Shown here: positions 44,801 to 53,251 of the stretch, piece by piece
How the letters are laid out: each line of letters opens with the position of its first letter
How positions within the stretch are numbered: the stretch's first letter is position 1
Origin: DATBFG01 sp036558645
GTDB lineage: Bacteria; Acidobacteriota; Terriglobia; Terriglobales; Acidobacteriaceae
Assembly: GCA_036558645.1 (NCBI GenBank)
Contig: DATBFG010000105.1
Coordinates: 1 to 64,000, forward strand
DNA length: 64,000 nt
Direction of reading: 5' to 3'
The notes under the pieces: generated by a model
What the model was told of the DNA's origin: nothing
The model's input: the letters and a program-made list of their open reading frames with translations, nothing else
The model's database searches: none
Position numbers and translations under genes: made by a program

Positions 44801-47544
44801 ATGTCACCACGAGCGCCGAGCACATCTTCCGCGAATCCCTGCAGGGCTTTCTTCGGTCCAACTTCAACAAATACTCGTGCTCCAGCGTTGTAGAGAGTGT
44901 CGAGCCCTTTGACGAACTGCACCGGGGACGCAACCTGGCGTGAAAGAATATCCAGCATCTTCGGGACAACATTCGTCCCCGTTGGATAAAACTCGCCATC
45001 GACGTTGGCCACTATGGGTATCTGTGGTGACTGCAGGCGCAGCCGCTCCAGCTCCTTCCTAAGTGGTCCGCTCGCACCTGCGACAATCGACGTATGAAAC
45101 GCATGGCTGACCGGAAGCGCCACGGGTTCGTAACCCGCTTTCTGGAACAGCGCGATGGCCTGATCTACAGCGGTGCTCGCACCTCCAATAACGGCCTGAC
45201 TGTTGCTGTTGATATTGGCAATGACTACGTTGCCATTGACCTTTTCAAGAGTACGTTCGATCTCGGCGAGTGGCGCAAAAACGGCAGCCATCTTCCCGTT
45301 GTCATTCATTGCCACTGCCGCCATTCCACGGCCACGTGCACTGACGGCCTCCAGTGCATCGGGAAACGGAAGAGCACCCGATGCGACCAGCGCTCCGTAC
45401 TCGCCCAGGCTGTGCCCCATCGTCATGTCAGGACGGATCCCATATGCGGCTAGCAATCGAGTCAATGCTTCGTCTGTCGCTAGCACGGCAGGCTGCGTGA
45501 TCTCGGTTTGCCGCAGATCGTCTTCTGCCTTCGCCACGGCATTTGGGTCTGCTTGATCTACGAAAATGTAATCCGTGAGGGATTTTCCCAGGAGTGGCGC
45601 CATGACCTTGTCAGCTTCGGCAAAGGTCTCCGCCACGATTGGCTCAATGTCGATTAACGGGCGAAGCATATTGACGTATTGCGATCCCTGCCCGGTATAG
45701 AGAAACGCGACCTTCGGCGTCGCACCACGACCGCGAAAAATTCCTTGAGCACGTAGGGCCTTCCATACCGGTGGCTGGTCCGCATTCAGCGCTTTCAACG
45801 CTTTCGCACATTTATCCGCCAGCTCAGAAGCATCCGCGTAATCGATCACTAAGCGCTCCGTTGCGCGTAAGTCCGAGGCAACTGGCGCACATAGAGCGGG
45901 TTGCTTCCCTTGCGTTGCGGCACCATGAACTGCGCGCAAGCGCTCGTTCAGCCCCTGCACGGAATCCGCACCGATGACCAGCGTTCCCCGTAGGGGCGTC
46001 TTGCAGCTTGCACCGCTGATGGAAGAATTCGAAACCTGTGTCCCTCTCATGGCACCCTCGAATTTCTCAGTTGTTGGCAACGCCCCAACCGCTACCGATC
46101 GTTTGCCGTTTCCGTTCAATTTCCCGGGAATGTACTCCTCGAGAACAGTGTGAAAGTTCGTTCCGCCAAAACCGAATGCGCTGGCGCCCGCACGCCGCAC
46201 AGCGTCGCCCTTCGTATCCCACGCCTTCAACTCGGTGTTGACATAAAGAGGAGAGTGCGTGAAGTCGATATCCGGGTTGGGATGCTCGCAATGAACGCTT
46301 GGCGGCAGCATCTTCTCCCGCAGCGCAAGAACCGTCTTTAAGATCCCGGCAGCGCCGGCGGCTCCTTTGAGATGTCCGATATTTGACTTGACCGAGCCCA
46401 GTGCAATCGAATGTTTCGGAAGATTAAATTCACTAAGAACATCCGTCATCGCCTGGACTTCAACCACATCGCCGACGCGCGTGGAGGTTCCGTGACCTTC
46501 AATCAAGCCGGCAGTGGCGGGCGAGAGTCCGGCATTTTCCCAGGCGCGTTCAATTGCGAGCTTTGGGCCAACCGGATTTGGAGCAGTAATTCCCTTTCCT
46601 TTTCCATCGCTCGACCCGCCCATGCCCCGCAGCACTGCGTGAATCTTATCGCCGTCGCGTTCGGCATCCGCGAGCCGCTTCATGAGGAAAATTGCCGTAC
46701 CTTCACCCATCACGAATCCATCGGCGCCTTCCGCGTAAGGACGAGTTCCAGTGGCCGACAAAGCGCCGATCTTGCTGAATTTCACAAATGTTGAAGCGCC
46801 CATATTGCGATCAATGCCACCGGTTATCGCCGCATCAAAATCGTGCCCTAACAAACCTTCAACCGATGCGCTGATCGCTGCCATGGCTGAGGCACATGCC
46901 GCGTCCACAACATAGTTCGGACCGTGAAAATTGAAGACATTTGCAATTCGCCCCGCGATGCAGTTCGCCAGCTCGCCCGGCATGGTGTCTTCCGTAACCT
47001 CCGGAAGTTTCAACCCCATGCGTTCATGCAGTTCGCTAACGATGGCACGGCGCACATTCGAAGGGAGCTCTGCGAAGCTTGCGCTCTTTTCGAGCTCCTG
47101 CGCATATTCGGGAAAATAAACACGCATGACGGTGAAGTAGTGACGCTCTCCACCCATCGCATTGCCGAGAATTACAGCGGTACGATCAAGATTCAGCGGA
47201 CGCTTGGGATAGCCGTAGTCATTGAGAGCTTGGCGAGTACAGGCAATTCCCCACTTTTGCGATCCGTCCATCGCATCCGACACGCGAGGAGGAATCGGCA
47301 ATCGCCATCCCATTGGATCCCACGCATCTTCGCGCACCCATCCACCGATCTTCGAGTATGTCTTGTCAGGTGCGCTGTGATTGGGATCGTAGTAAAGGGC
47401 TGGATCCCATCTATCCGGCGAGACATCCGTGATGCTGTACCGCCCTTGCTTGATATTTGCCCAAAACGCCGAAACGTTTGGGGCATCGGGCAACACTGCT
47501 CCCAACCCCACGATCGCAATAGCTCGATCCGCGGTGCTTTCCAT
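38821..47544 (-). CDS. Iterative PKS/Pfa-like megasynthase KS-AT-KS-ACPx4-KR-DH
   Basis: A 2907-residue synthase. Domains: KS1 (about 8-470; Cys217 in VVDAACASAMA, HGTST, SNIGHLKGAAGA), acyltransferase (about 590-920; Ser712 in GHSLGEYGA), KS2 (about 1040-1560; Cys1270 in NSACATT, HETYTPARGGSA, TKGFTGHAMATG), four ACPs (about 1635-2045), ketoreductase (TGAAGSI near 2310, FSSIAGRFGNAG, Tyr2501), and a double-hotdog dehydratase (His2640 in HQIDGTPVLPG). No enoyl reductase or methyltransferase. The order is close to PfaA (KS-AT-ACPn-KR), plus a second KS and a DH. GGAG precedes the ATG. Within the operon it likely builds a beta-hydroxy, enoyl or polyene chain. Product unknown. Confidence 0.9.
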   Translation of the reverse strand: MESTADRAIAIVGLGAVLPDAPNVSAFWANIKQGRYSITDVSPDRWDPALYYDPNHSAPDKTYSKIGGWVREDAWDPMGWRLPIPPRVSDAMDGSQKWGIACTRQALNDYGYPKRPLNLDRTAVILGNAMGGERHYFTVMRVYFPEYAQELEKSASFAELPSNVRRAIVSELHERMGLKLPEVTEDTMPGELANCIAGRIANVFNFHGPNYVVDAACASAMAAISASVEGLLGHDFDAAITGGIDRNMGASTFVKFSKIGALSATGTRPYAEGADGFVMGEGTAIFLMKRLADAERDGDKIHAVLRGMGGSSDGKGKGITAPNPVGPKLAIERAWENAGLSPATAGLIEGHGTSTRVGDVVEVQAMTDVLSEFNLPKHSIALGSVKSNIGHLKGAAGAAGILKTVLALREKMLPPSVHCEHPNPDIDFTHSPLYVNTELKAWDTKGDAVRRAGASAFGFGGTNFHTVLEEYIPGKLNGNGKRSVAVGALPTTEKFEGAMRGTQVSNSSISGASCKTPLRGTLVIGADSVQGLNERLRAVHGAATQGKQPALCAPVASDLRATERLVIDYADASELADKCAKALKALNADQPPVWKALRAQGIFRGRGATPKVAFLYTGQGSQYVNMLRPLIDIEPIVAETFAEADKVMAPLLGKSLTDYIFVDQADPNAVAKAEDDLRQTEITQPAVLATDEALTRLLAAYGIRPDMTMGHSLGEYGALVASGALPFPDALEAVSARGRGMAAVAMNDNGKMAAVFAPLAEIERTLEKVNGNVVIANINSNSQAVIGGASTAVDQAIALFQKAGYEPVALPVSHAFHTSIVAGASGPLRKELERLRLQSPQIPIVANVDGEFYPTGTNVVPKMLDILSRQVASPVQFVKGLDTLYNAGARVFVEVGPKKALQGFAEDVLGARGDIISIFTNHPKSGDLVAFNQALCALYAAGLGKGIDASAKGASFDDLAKVADTQSQPVPAAVVTSGQTERAVQPDGRFQELGEIFADVLDRAWDLYHGKGGHRVDDAPVVITGASLGLPGTDHIFDDANIGRILRGDQFIQPIPNRFRQLMLDKHITRLVKSDNGGPTFESIDGIADVIKLAARGNTFDLEKEFGVPADRMAALDRVTQLAIGAGIDALRDAGIPLVMRYKTTSKGTQLPDRWSLPDAMRDDTGIIFASAFPGYDSFADEMARYYADQSKRDRLAMLESLRTDLVAGNGNQPVLREIEKRINDLRSSIERVPYIFERRFLFKALSMGHSQFAEFIGARGPNTQINSACATTAQAITLAEDWIRAGRCSRVVIISSDDVTSDHMIEWIGAGFLASGAAATDEDVKEAAIPFDRRRHGMIIGMGAAALVVESAEAAKERGIRPICEVLSSVTANSAFHGTRLDVQHIGQVMEAVVKQAESRRGISRQGIAPKTVFVSHETYTPARGGSASAEIHALRKVFGDKADQIVIANTKGFTGHAMATGIEDVVAVKALETGCVPPVANFKEIDPELGALNLSKGGSYPVEYALHLGAGFGSQISMVLLRWTAAKNGKRTSPEKLGYSYRVIDQATWNSWLTRMAGHPVTNLEIVNRTLRVPDQRNISRAGETVLSSKPAVPVLSTENRKLDETVSVTSAAAETVASTLPVQVSAIPTAASGLSVEERILELVVEKTGYPKDMLDLDLDLEADLGVDTVKQAEVFAAIREIYNIPRDENRRLRDYPTLAHVIRFVHEKRPDLLEKTSHTTLAESVVSEVVVKTQSPPNAPALDGSVQERVLALVVEKTGYPREMLDLDLDLEADLGVDTVKQAEMFAAIREIYNIPRDENRKLRDYPTLTHVIRFVHESRPDLASAPSAPPAENDGKTTASAASPEQADPQGEDESVKERVLALVVEKTGYPKDMLDLDLDLEADLGVDTVKQAEMFAAIREIYNIPRDENRKLRDYPTLAHVIRFVHENRPGKAPAPVEVLMPAVLPAANEIPGVIADSEESIKERVLQIVAEKTGYPKDMLDLDLDLEADLGVDTVKQAEMFAAVRALYSIPRDENLKLRDFPTLAHVIKFARDRRQNPAAVSGGEVKTPMAPSASPLALASFEAANKVPRRVPVPTPRPPLEMCKKTNVTLTAGHRVIVMPDRSGVADALEQQLKLKDVDVLRLTETSAPDVLIDQIKTWIAAGPIQGVYWLPALDDEGTLVDMDVNAWRGAIWLRVKALYTTMRSLYEQIRTPETFLVSATRLGGQHGYDTAGATSPLGGGVTGFTKTYKRERMDALVKTVDFETTRKPTEVADILIAETLRDTGAVEIGYKSGLRWTIGLEEQSASDSKAGLALGRDTVFVVTGAAGSIVSAITADLAAVSGGKFYLLDLVPEPDANNPDLKRFVSDKEGLKRELFQRIQSRGERATPALVEKELSALERANAAQSAIDAVRNAGGTVRYFSVNLTDADSVSRVIDHVRKENRRIDVLLHAAGIERSHFLPDKDQREFDLVFDVKADGWFNLLHAIGNMPLGATVAFSSIAGRFGNAGQTDYSSANDLLCKTTSSFRRTRPETRGIVMDWTAWAGIGMATRGSIPKMMELAGIDMLPPEAGVPMIRRELTLGGTRGEILIGEKLGALLNEWDRSGGLDEDALLEKVARGPMLSKLVKMHRESGLTIETTIDPKVQPFLRDHQIDGTPVLPGVMGIEAFAEASQCILPGWNVQSIEDIDFLAPFKFYRNEPRQVTVETRFQVQEDAIFADCRLIGTRRLPNQKEQFTTHFTGHVRFTKAVPQLRTRVPIGTPKGSIIGASEIYHVYFHGPAYQVLERAWWNRDRVIGLYSETLPANHEPFELPTIVVPRLIELCFQTAGLWELGTTGKMGLPQHVDRIRLFGGKSSQQHPLYAMARPSTRDASLDIEIVDASGSCLMEVRGYRTVSAPGLVDLAHLNALQAAMSEVVMA
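41420..42640 (-). repeat. Four tandem ACP repeats, all with Thr at the carrier site
   Basis: Four near-identical carrier domains lie back to back, about 110 residues apart. Each reads LDLDLDLEADLGVDTVKQAE. The residue at the phosphopantetheine position is Thr1672, Thr1783, Thr1894 and Thr2001, encoded by ACG, ACG, ACG and ACA. The DNA identity between the units suggests duplication or recombination within the gene. Confidence 0.92.
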
Positions 47545-47573
47545 GGTGCGCTCCTGCTGTTATGAAGAGACAT

Positions 47574-47595
47574 CCGGACCCTGAGGGTCGTCCGG
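47574..47595 (-). other. Hairpin in the ACAD-megasynthase spacer
   Basis: CCGGACCC pairs with GGGTC-gt-CCGG with a 3-nt loop and a 2-nt bulge, in the 72-nt gap between the dehydrogenase stop and the megasynthase start. No T-tract follows, so it could be an RNA-processing or attenuator element rather than a terminator. Confidence 0.35.
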
Positions 47596-47616
47596 GTACC
47601 TCGTTGTTCCTATGCT

Positions 47617-49296
47617 TCAGGCGGCCGCTTGCGCTGGTTTCCCCGCGCGGTTGTACAACACGTCGGCAATGGAATCCATGTCGGAGATCAACCCTGTCTG
47701 TGCGCGATGAACTTTGGACAGACCTAAACTCGTGGCGCACTCTTGCAGCTCTGACTCGGCGACTCCTCCTGCACCCACTAGCCATCGCAGGCCCTCTTCC
47801 GCCACTTTCATCGCCGCTTCGCGCGCGAAGATCCGGCTGAGCGTTGCCAATCCGTTCGCATCGAAGCGTCTGCTGGCTTTCTCATTCAATTTGTTTTCTT
47901 TCATCAGGACAGCGCGACGTGCTAAGCATCCGGCTGACTCAGCGAAGGCAATCAATTCACCCAGACGCAGCAGAATGTGCTGGTGCCGGGTGAGCTTGGC
48001 GATGCGGCATCTCTCCAGCACGTCAGCCAGCGCATGCAAAGCAAGCGCAGCAACATCGGCACCCACTTCTGGATGCTTTGCATGCAGCTGTTCTGAGAGC
48101 TTTGCCTGCTCGTGGTAATGCTGACCACGAGTCTTTAGGTGAGACTGCCAACGATCGCGGCTGATGGTCATCTCCATGATTTCGGAAGTTCCCTCATAGA
48201 TCGTCGTGATCCGAACGTCGCGGCTGATCTTTTCGACGAGATAATCATGCGTATAACCGTATCCGCCGAGAGCCTGGATGCTGGCATCCGCCGCACCATT
48301 TCCGGCTTCAGTTGCCATGTATTTGGCGATCGCGCCTTCGGTGTTCAGGCTGCCTTCTGCACCTGCATCAATGCGTTCCGCAGTTTCCTCGATGTACGCT
48401 CGTGCCGCTTCGAGGCGTGCTACGTGCGGCACGATGAGCTTGTGGGTATAACCTTGCTTTTCAGAAAGGGGTACACCTGCCTGAATACGCTTCGTTGAAT
48501 AGGGGATGGCACGATCCAAGGCAGCCCATCCGGCGCCGAGGCCGAATGCTGCCACCATCAGCCGTGTATATCCGAATACAGCTTGCGCCTGGTTCAGGCC
48601 TTGCCCTTCAACTCCGCCAATAAGTCGATCCGCGTCCACATAAGCATCACTGAACGCGAGTGCTGCCGTATTGCTGAGTCGAATCCCGTGCTTGTCTTCC
48701 GGTTCATCGTGAGTGAAGCCCTTGATACCTTTTTCAACGACAAACCAACTTGGCCCCGTCGGCGTATTCGCAAGGACGGTGTAAACATCAGCAATGCCGC
48801 CGTTGCTGATCCATTGCTTGTTGCCGTTGATCTTGTATCCAACGACTTTCTCGTCCTTCAGCACACGATCGGCAGTCGTGCGCAGGGCTCCGAGGTCACT
48901 GCCCGCCTCCGGTTCCGTCGCCCCATACGCGAAAAGGATGCCCTCGTCCGCGATGCGGCTGAGCCATAGCTTCTTCTGCTCCGGCGTTGCCCCTACGGTG
49001 ATCGGGTCGCTTCCTAGGAAGGTCGCCAGCACTGCAGTCGCCACGCCGAGGTCGATGTGCGCCATCTCTTCGCAAATGCAGTACACATCGAAGGCGCCGC
49101 CTCCCATTCCGCCGTACTCCTCCGGAATAAACAGGAGCTGAATCCCAAGTTTGTCTGGGCTGCACATGTGCCGGACGATTTCGAGTGGGCATTCATCTTT
49201 TTCGTCCAGCTCAATCAAAGTTTCATCTGGCAGCCGTTTCTTTGCGAAGTCTCGCAACGACTTCAAGCTTAGCTTTAGTGTCTTGGGTGCGATCAT
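47617..49296 (-). CDS. Acyl-CoA dehydrogenase (long form)
   Basis: A 559-residue FAD enzyme that would introduce an alpha,beta double bond into an acyl thioester and pass electrons to ETF. Seen are YGATEPEAGSDLGALRT, WISNGG, GFTHDEPEDKHGIRLSNT, LGGYGYTHDYLVEKISRDVR and IYEGTSEIMEM, with the catalytic base expected in this last segment. About 160 residues after it form an extra C-terminal helical domain as in VLCAD-type enzymes. AGGAG precedes ATG 49296. It lies 10 nt after etfA and 72 nt before the megasynthase, so it probably oxidises that chain or its CoA form. Confidence 0.9.
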   Translation of the reverse strand: MIAPKTLKLSLKSLRDFAKKRLPDETLIELDEKDECPLEIVRHMCSPDKLGIQLLFIPEEYGGMGGGAFDVYCICEEMAHIDLGVATAVLATFLGSDPITVGATPEQKKLWLSRIADEGILFAYGATEPEAGSDLGALRTTADRVLKDEKVVGYKINGNKQWISNGGIADVYTVLANTPTGPSWFVVEKGIKGFTHDEPEDKHGIRLSNTAALAFSDAYVDADRLIGGVEGQGLNQAQAVFGYTRLMVAAFGLGAGWAALDRAIPYSTKRIQAGVPLSEKQGYTHKLIVPHVARLEAARAYIEETAERIDAGAEGSLNTEGAIAKYMATEAGNGAADASIQALGGYGYTHDYLVEKISRDVRITTIYEGTSEIMEMTISRDRWQSHLKTRGQHYHEQAKLSEQLHAKHPEVGADVAALALHALADVLERCRIAKLTRHQHILLRLGELIAFAESAGCLARRAVLMKENKLNEKASRRFDANGLATLSRIFAREAAMKVAEEGLRWLVGAGGVAESELQECATSLGLSKVHRAQTGLISDMDSIADVLYNRAGKPAQAAA

Positions 49297-49306
49297 TGGG
49301 TCTCCT

Positions 49307-50287
49307 CTATTTCACGGAAACGCTATGCATTTCACGAATTTTGCTGGTCAATTCCGGCAGGAACTCCAGAATGTCATCAACGATGCCAACATCGGCCACC
49401 TGAAAGATCGGGGCCTTGGGATTCTTATTGATGGCGATGATGAACGGATTTCCCTTGACGCCGGCCAGGTGCTGGAAAGCGCCGCTGATTCCGCAGGCGA
49501 GGTACACCTTAGGCTTCACTGTCTTTCCAGATGAACCCACCTGTCGCGATTTCTCTAGCCACTTGGCATCGACGACTGGCCGCGAACAACTCACCGCTGC
49601 CCCAAGTTCGTCGGCCAGCTCCTGCGCGATTCCTAAGTTGTCTTTTTCCTGAATACCACGCCCGACTGATACGAGGATGTCATGTTTAGTGATGTCTACA
49701 TCGCCACTCTCGGAGACAATGGTCTCGATGTAGCGACGCCTCGCCGTGAGCGTTCCGATCTCAGAAGATTTATCAACCACGCTTCCGTTCACCGAGATAT
49801 TCGGCAGCGCCTTGAAGGCTCCTGGCCGGATGGTGATCACCGCACCGGAGGAAATATCGCACTGCACATGCGTGCTGACCTGACCACCGAATTCTTGGCG
49901 GACAGCTGCGAGGATTGTTCCCTTCACGTCCTCAATCGCAAGAATGTCGGACAAGCATGCAGCATTCATCTTGATTGACAAGCCTGGCGCTAAATCGATT
50001 CCGAAGTGATCATGAGGGAGAAGCAAAATGCTGTTCGCAGGCAGCACCGTTACAAGCGCCTGTCGTATTAGTTCTGCGTTGGGGTAAGCGACTTCCGTGT
50101 TCGAGATCTTCCACACTTCGAAGAACGAGGTACGTAGGGCGGCGCAGAGGGGCTCGACATCTTGGCCCACCACGATCGCCGTCGGAGTGGCAGCGGGATC
50201 AATCTTTTTCGCAGCCGAGAGTAACTCTCCGAAAGAGTCGTCAGGAACACCATCCTTGTGGAGAATGTAAGCAAATATCCGTGGCAT
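49307..50287 (-). CDS. etfA: Electron transfer flavoprotein alpha subunit
   Basis: A 326-residue EtfA, accepting electrons from acyl-CoA dehydrogenase with EtfB. The C-terminal FAD domain is clear: KPKVYLACGISGAFQHLAGVKG and AINKNPKAPIFQVADVGIV, with GRGIQEKDNLGIAQELADELG before it. The ATG shares one base with the etfB stop (TAATG), a classic coupled arrangement. It sits upstream of the dehydrogenase. Confidence 0.95.
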   Translation of the reverse strand: MPRIFAYILHKDGVPDDSFGELLSAAKKIDPAATPTAIVVGQDVEPLCAALRTSFFEVWKISNTEVAYPNAELIRQALVTVLPANSILLLPHDHFGIDLAPGLSIKMNAACLSDILAIEDVKGTILAAVRQEFGGQVSTHVQCDISSGAVITIRPGAFKALPNISVNGSVVDKSSEIGTLTARRRYIETIVSESGDVDITKHDILVSVGRGIQEKDNLGIAQELADELGAAVSCSRPVVDAKWLEKSRQVGSSGKTVKPKVYLACGISGAFQHLAGVKGNPFIIAINKNPKAPIFQVADVGIVDDILEFLPELTSKIREMHSVSVK

Positions 50288-51078
50288 TACTTCAACCCTC
50301 CTTTGGCTGCGACCAACTCAATGACCTTGTCGACGTTTTCTTCTCGGCTGCCGCTGAGCATCTCTGCCGCCTCGCCGACTGTAGGAACGAAGTAGCCAAT
50401 GCGCTTCACCTTCGAGCCGTTTGCGCCCACGGTAGCGGGATCAATCCCGAGTTCCTTGGCGGTGGGAGTCGGAATTGGGACCGAAGCAACCTGCCGAATT
50501 CCTCGCATGCCGACATAACGAGGCTCGTTAATACCGGTTTGGATCGAAAGCACACAGGGCAGATCAATCTCGCTGACCTCCTTATTGCCACCTTCGATCT
50601 CGCGGCTGACCTTCAGCTTCCTGCCATCCAGCAACTCGATGGAATTCACGAGCGATGCAAACGGATAGTCGAGCATTGCGGCTAACATCCCGCCCACCTG
50701 AGCACCGCCATCCTCGGCTTGTACTCCCGTGAGAATCAGGTCATAGTTGCCCTTTTTCACAAAGCCCTTCAGGATCGTTGCAATGCCTTTCGCGTCCGAT
50801 CCGGTAAACATTTCGTCTGAGATCAACACGCCGTGTGTGGCTCCCATAGCCATCTCGCGGCGGAGAACCTCTTCATCCTCATCGGTCCCCACTGTGACCA
50901 CTGTTACGTTGCCACCGCTCTTGGCAGCGATTTGCAGCGCTTCCTCCACGGCATAGTTGTCCCACTCATTGATCGAATACACGAGATCGTCACGCTCTAT
51001 GTCGTTTCCTGCAGAATTGATCGCAATCTCGTTCTCGGATGTATCCGGTACTCGTTTCACGCAAACTAGAATTTCCAC
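50287..51078 (-). CDS. etfB: Electron transfer flavoprotein beta subunit
   Basis: A 263-residue EtfB: ILVCVKRVPDT, INEWDNYAVEEALQI, VVTVGTDEDEEVLRREMAMGA, LTGVQAEDGGAQVGGMLA and GINEPRYVGMRGIRQ. The start is GTG 51078, supported by GGAGGTAAGT; the frame remains open upstream to 51210, overlapping the Fe-S gene and lacking a ribosome-binding site. It is followed without gap by etfA. The membrane Fe-S protein upstream is its probable quinone-side partner. Confidence 0.94.
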   Translation of the reverse strand: MEILVCVKRVPDTSENEIAINSAGNDIERDDLVYSINEWDNYAVEEALQIAAKSGGNVTVVTVGTDEDEEVLRREMAMGATHGVLISDEMFTGSDAKGIATILKGFVKKGNYDLILTGVQAEDGGAQVGGMLAAMLDYPFASLVNSIELLDGRKLKVSREIEGGNKEVSEIDLPCVLSIQTGINEPRYVGMRGIRQVASVPIPTPTAKELGIDPATVGANGSKVKRIGYFVPTVGEAAEMLSGSREENVDKVIELVAAKGGLK

Positions 51079-51127
51079 ACTTACCTCCAGACTTCCGTTC
51101 TCGTTTCGACACGACAACCACCGTTGC

Positions 51128-53251
51128 TTAGACAGACGCTGCCACTTGATCGCGCTCTGCAACGGGTTTCTCGCGAACCAGGTGCTGATCGACCAACTCC
51201 ACCAGATCAACGACCGTTATCTTTCCTTCAAACCCGCCAACCTTGATGGCATCCTCGATATTCGTGAGACAGAATGGACATGACGTAACGATGACGTTCG
51301 CGCCCGCCTCTGCAGCCATTCGTACTCGTTTCACTCCGATACGTTCATCTTCTTGGGGCTCGTAAAACAGCATTAGGCCTCCACCTCCGCAGCAAAACGA
51401 ACGATCGCGCGAATGCTTCATCTCAACCCTCTTAAGTTTAGGAATCGCATCGAGAATCTCGCGCGGGTCGTCGTAGATCTGATTGTGGCGACCTAGGTAG
51501 CAGGGGTCGTGGTAGGTGTAGACGCTCTTTCCATTCTCTCCACCGTCTAGTTTGATCGCTCCGGAGCGAACGGAACGTGCGATGACCTGGCTCGTATGCT
51601 CCACGCGGGGCACATTTCGATAATCGTTTTTCAGCGCGTTATACGCATGAGGGTCGGAGGTGACGATGTTCCGCACTCCCGACGCTTTGATTGCGTCGAC
51701 GTTGTGGTCGCGCAGCGATGCGAATAGCATCTCTTCACCGAAGCGGCGGACATCATGGCCGCTATCCTTTTCCGCTGCCCCGAGAATGCCGAAGTCCATG
51801 CCGGACGCACGTAGCACCCGCGCCGTCGACTGGGCGATGGACTGCATCCGTTCGTCGTACGAGGTAACGCTGTCAACGAAGTACAGAGCGTCTGCATCGT
51901 TCGTGCCATCGAGCACTTTGACCGGACATGCTGTCTGAAACTCCTTCCCTTTCGTCCAGTCTGCTCTCTTTTTTTCCATCTTGCCGTACGGATTCCCCCT
52001 GCTCTCAAGGGACTTGAGCGGTTTTTGCAGCGACTGTGGCACATTTCCGTCATCTACCAGTCCACGTCGCAGGTCTACGATCTTGTCGATGTACTCGACC
52101 AGCAATGGGCATTCTTCTTCGCACGCTCCGCAGGTGGTACACGACCAGATTTGATCCTCTGAGAAGATGCTACCGACCAGCGGAGTTCCCTCGTTCTTAG
52201 GGCCGAACACCGGATAGTGTCCGAAGCTGTAATCCCTTGCTTTAGTCGTGAGAAATCGTGGCGACAACGGTCTCCCAGCGGCGTTCGCCGGACAGTTATC
52301 GGAGCAGCGTCCGCACTCCGCACATGAGTAGAAGTCCAGAATGTGCTTCCAGGTGAAATCTTCGAATTTCTTCACCCCGAACGATTTCACCTGGTCGAGG
52401 TGATCGTCGGGAACTCCCCAGCGCACGGGCTTCACCGTTCCACGATCCAGCTTTGCGAAGTAGACGCTGAACAACGATGTCTCTACATGAAACTGAATTC
52501 CAAAGGGCCGGTAGCAAAGCAGAAAAAAGAACGTTACTTCGTGCACGAAATAAGAAGCGAGGTGAATCTGCTGGAGAATGCCCAGAGAAAAAGTAAGGAA
52601 CCAAGCCTTCAGGAGCCAGGTCATCGACAACACCGCCGTGACACCTGAAGGTTGTCCTTGCAACATTCGATATGCCGATTCACTTGCTTCGTAAAGGCTA
52701 TCTACCAGCATCAAGAGCGCGATGAGAGCAAGCAGAAAGGTCGCGTCTGCGGTATGAGCCCGTCCGTATTTCTCCGGAACCGCATAGCGCGCGGGCTTGA
52801 ACAGAAGTCGGCGGACAATGGCGATCAGCATGCACAGGAAAACTACGGTGCCCGCGTAATCGGTCACAATGGCGTAGACCCGGCCGAGTTCGCCGCTTAA
52901 GCCGGGAAAGACAAACCCATCAACCACTCCGGAAACCAACACTGTGAATGCGCGTGTGGCCAACAGAATGAATCCCGCAAACACCAGGATGTGAATCGTT
53001 CCTGCTGACGGATAGCGAGGATGTTTCCATTGACCTAGCCAGAACTTCAGAACCTTCTGGAGCCGTGCGAGTGGGCGATTGAAACGTGCGTCACTTTGCG
53101 CGCGAATTAGCGGACTAAGTCGCCGAGCAACGATATACGCAAAGAGTGCAGTTCCCAACAGGTGCATCAGCAGGAACAGTGTGTGCCCGGGAATAAACCA
53201 GAAGGTCGATCCCGCCGGTGACTGAATACCTTCCACAGCGACCTCACACAT
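51128..53251 (-). CDS. Membrane Fe-S ETF:quinone oxidoreductase (EMO-like)
   Basis: A 707-residue protein. Residues 1-260 hold about six membrane helices of the NarI-like heme b type (PGHTLFLLMHLLGTALF, HILVFAGFILLA). Next come two ferredoxin motifs (CAECGRCSDNCPA and CTTCGACEEECP) and two CCG-type domains (HDPCYLGRHNQIYDDPREIL, FCCGGGGLMLF and TSCPFCLTNIEDA). This architecture is known for menaquinone-linked ETF oxidoreductases encoded next to etfAB. It would move electrons from acyl chain oxidation into the quinone pool. It starts at ATG 53251; a 483-nt non-coding region lies upstream. Confidence 0.9.
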   Translation of the reverse strand: MCEVAVEGIQSPAGSTFWFIPGHTLFLLMHLLGTALFAYIVARRLSPLIRAQSDARFNRPLARLQKVLKFWLGQWKHPRYPSAGTIHILVFAGFILLATRAFTVLVSGVVDGFVFPGLSGELGRVYAIVTDYAGTVVFLCMLIAIVRRLLFKPARYAVPEKYGRAHTADATFLLALIALLMLVDSLYEASESAYRMLQGQPSGVTAVLSMTWLLKAWFLTFSLGILQQIHLASYFVHEVTFFFLLCYRPFGIQFHVETSLFSVYFAKLDRGTVKPVRWGVPDDHLDQVKSFGVKKFEDFTWKHILDFYSCAECGRCSDNCPANAAGRPLSPRFLTTKARDYSFGHYPVFGPKNEGTPLVGSIFSEDQIWSCTTCGACEEECPLLVEYIDKIVDLRRGLVDDGNVPQSLQKPLKSLESRGNPYGKMEKKRADWTKGKEFQTACPVKVLDGTNDADALYFVDSVTSYDERMQSIAQSTARVLRASGMDFGILGAAEKDSGHDVRRFGEEMLFASLRDHNVDAIKASGVRNIVTSDPHAYNALKNDYRNVPRVEHTSQVIARSVRSGAIKLDGGENGKSVYTYHDPCYLGRHNQIYDDPREILDAIPKLKRVEMKHSRDRSFCCGGGGLMLFYEPQEDERIGVKRVRMAAEAGANVIVTSCPFCLTNIEDAIKVGGFEGKITVVDLVELVDQHLVREKPVAERDQVAASV

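Noticed and set aside
38821..47544. True polyunsaturated fatty acid (EPA/DHA) synthase
   Set aside because: No PfaC-type KS/CLF-DH-DH pair, no PfaD-type enoyl reductase and different domain order; only a distant Pfa-like call is justified.
47574..47595. Intrinsic terminator between dehydrogenase and megasynthase
   Set aside because: Hairpin without T-tract in a short spacer of a co-oriented operon; listed only as a possible RNA element.
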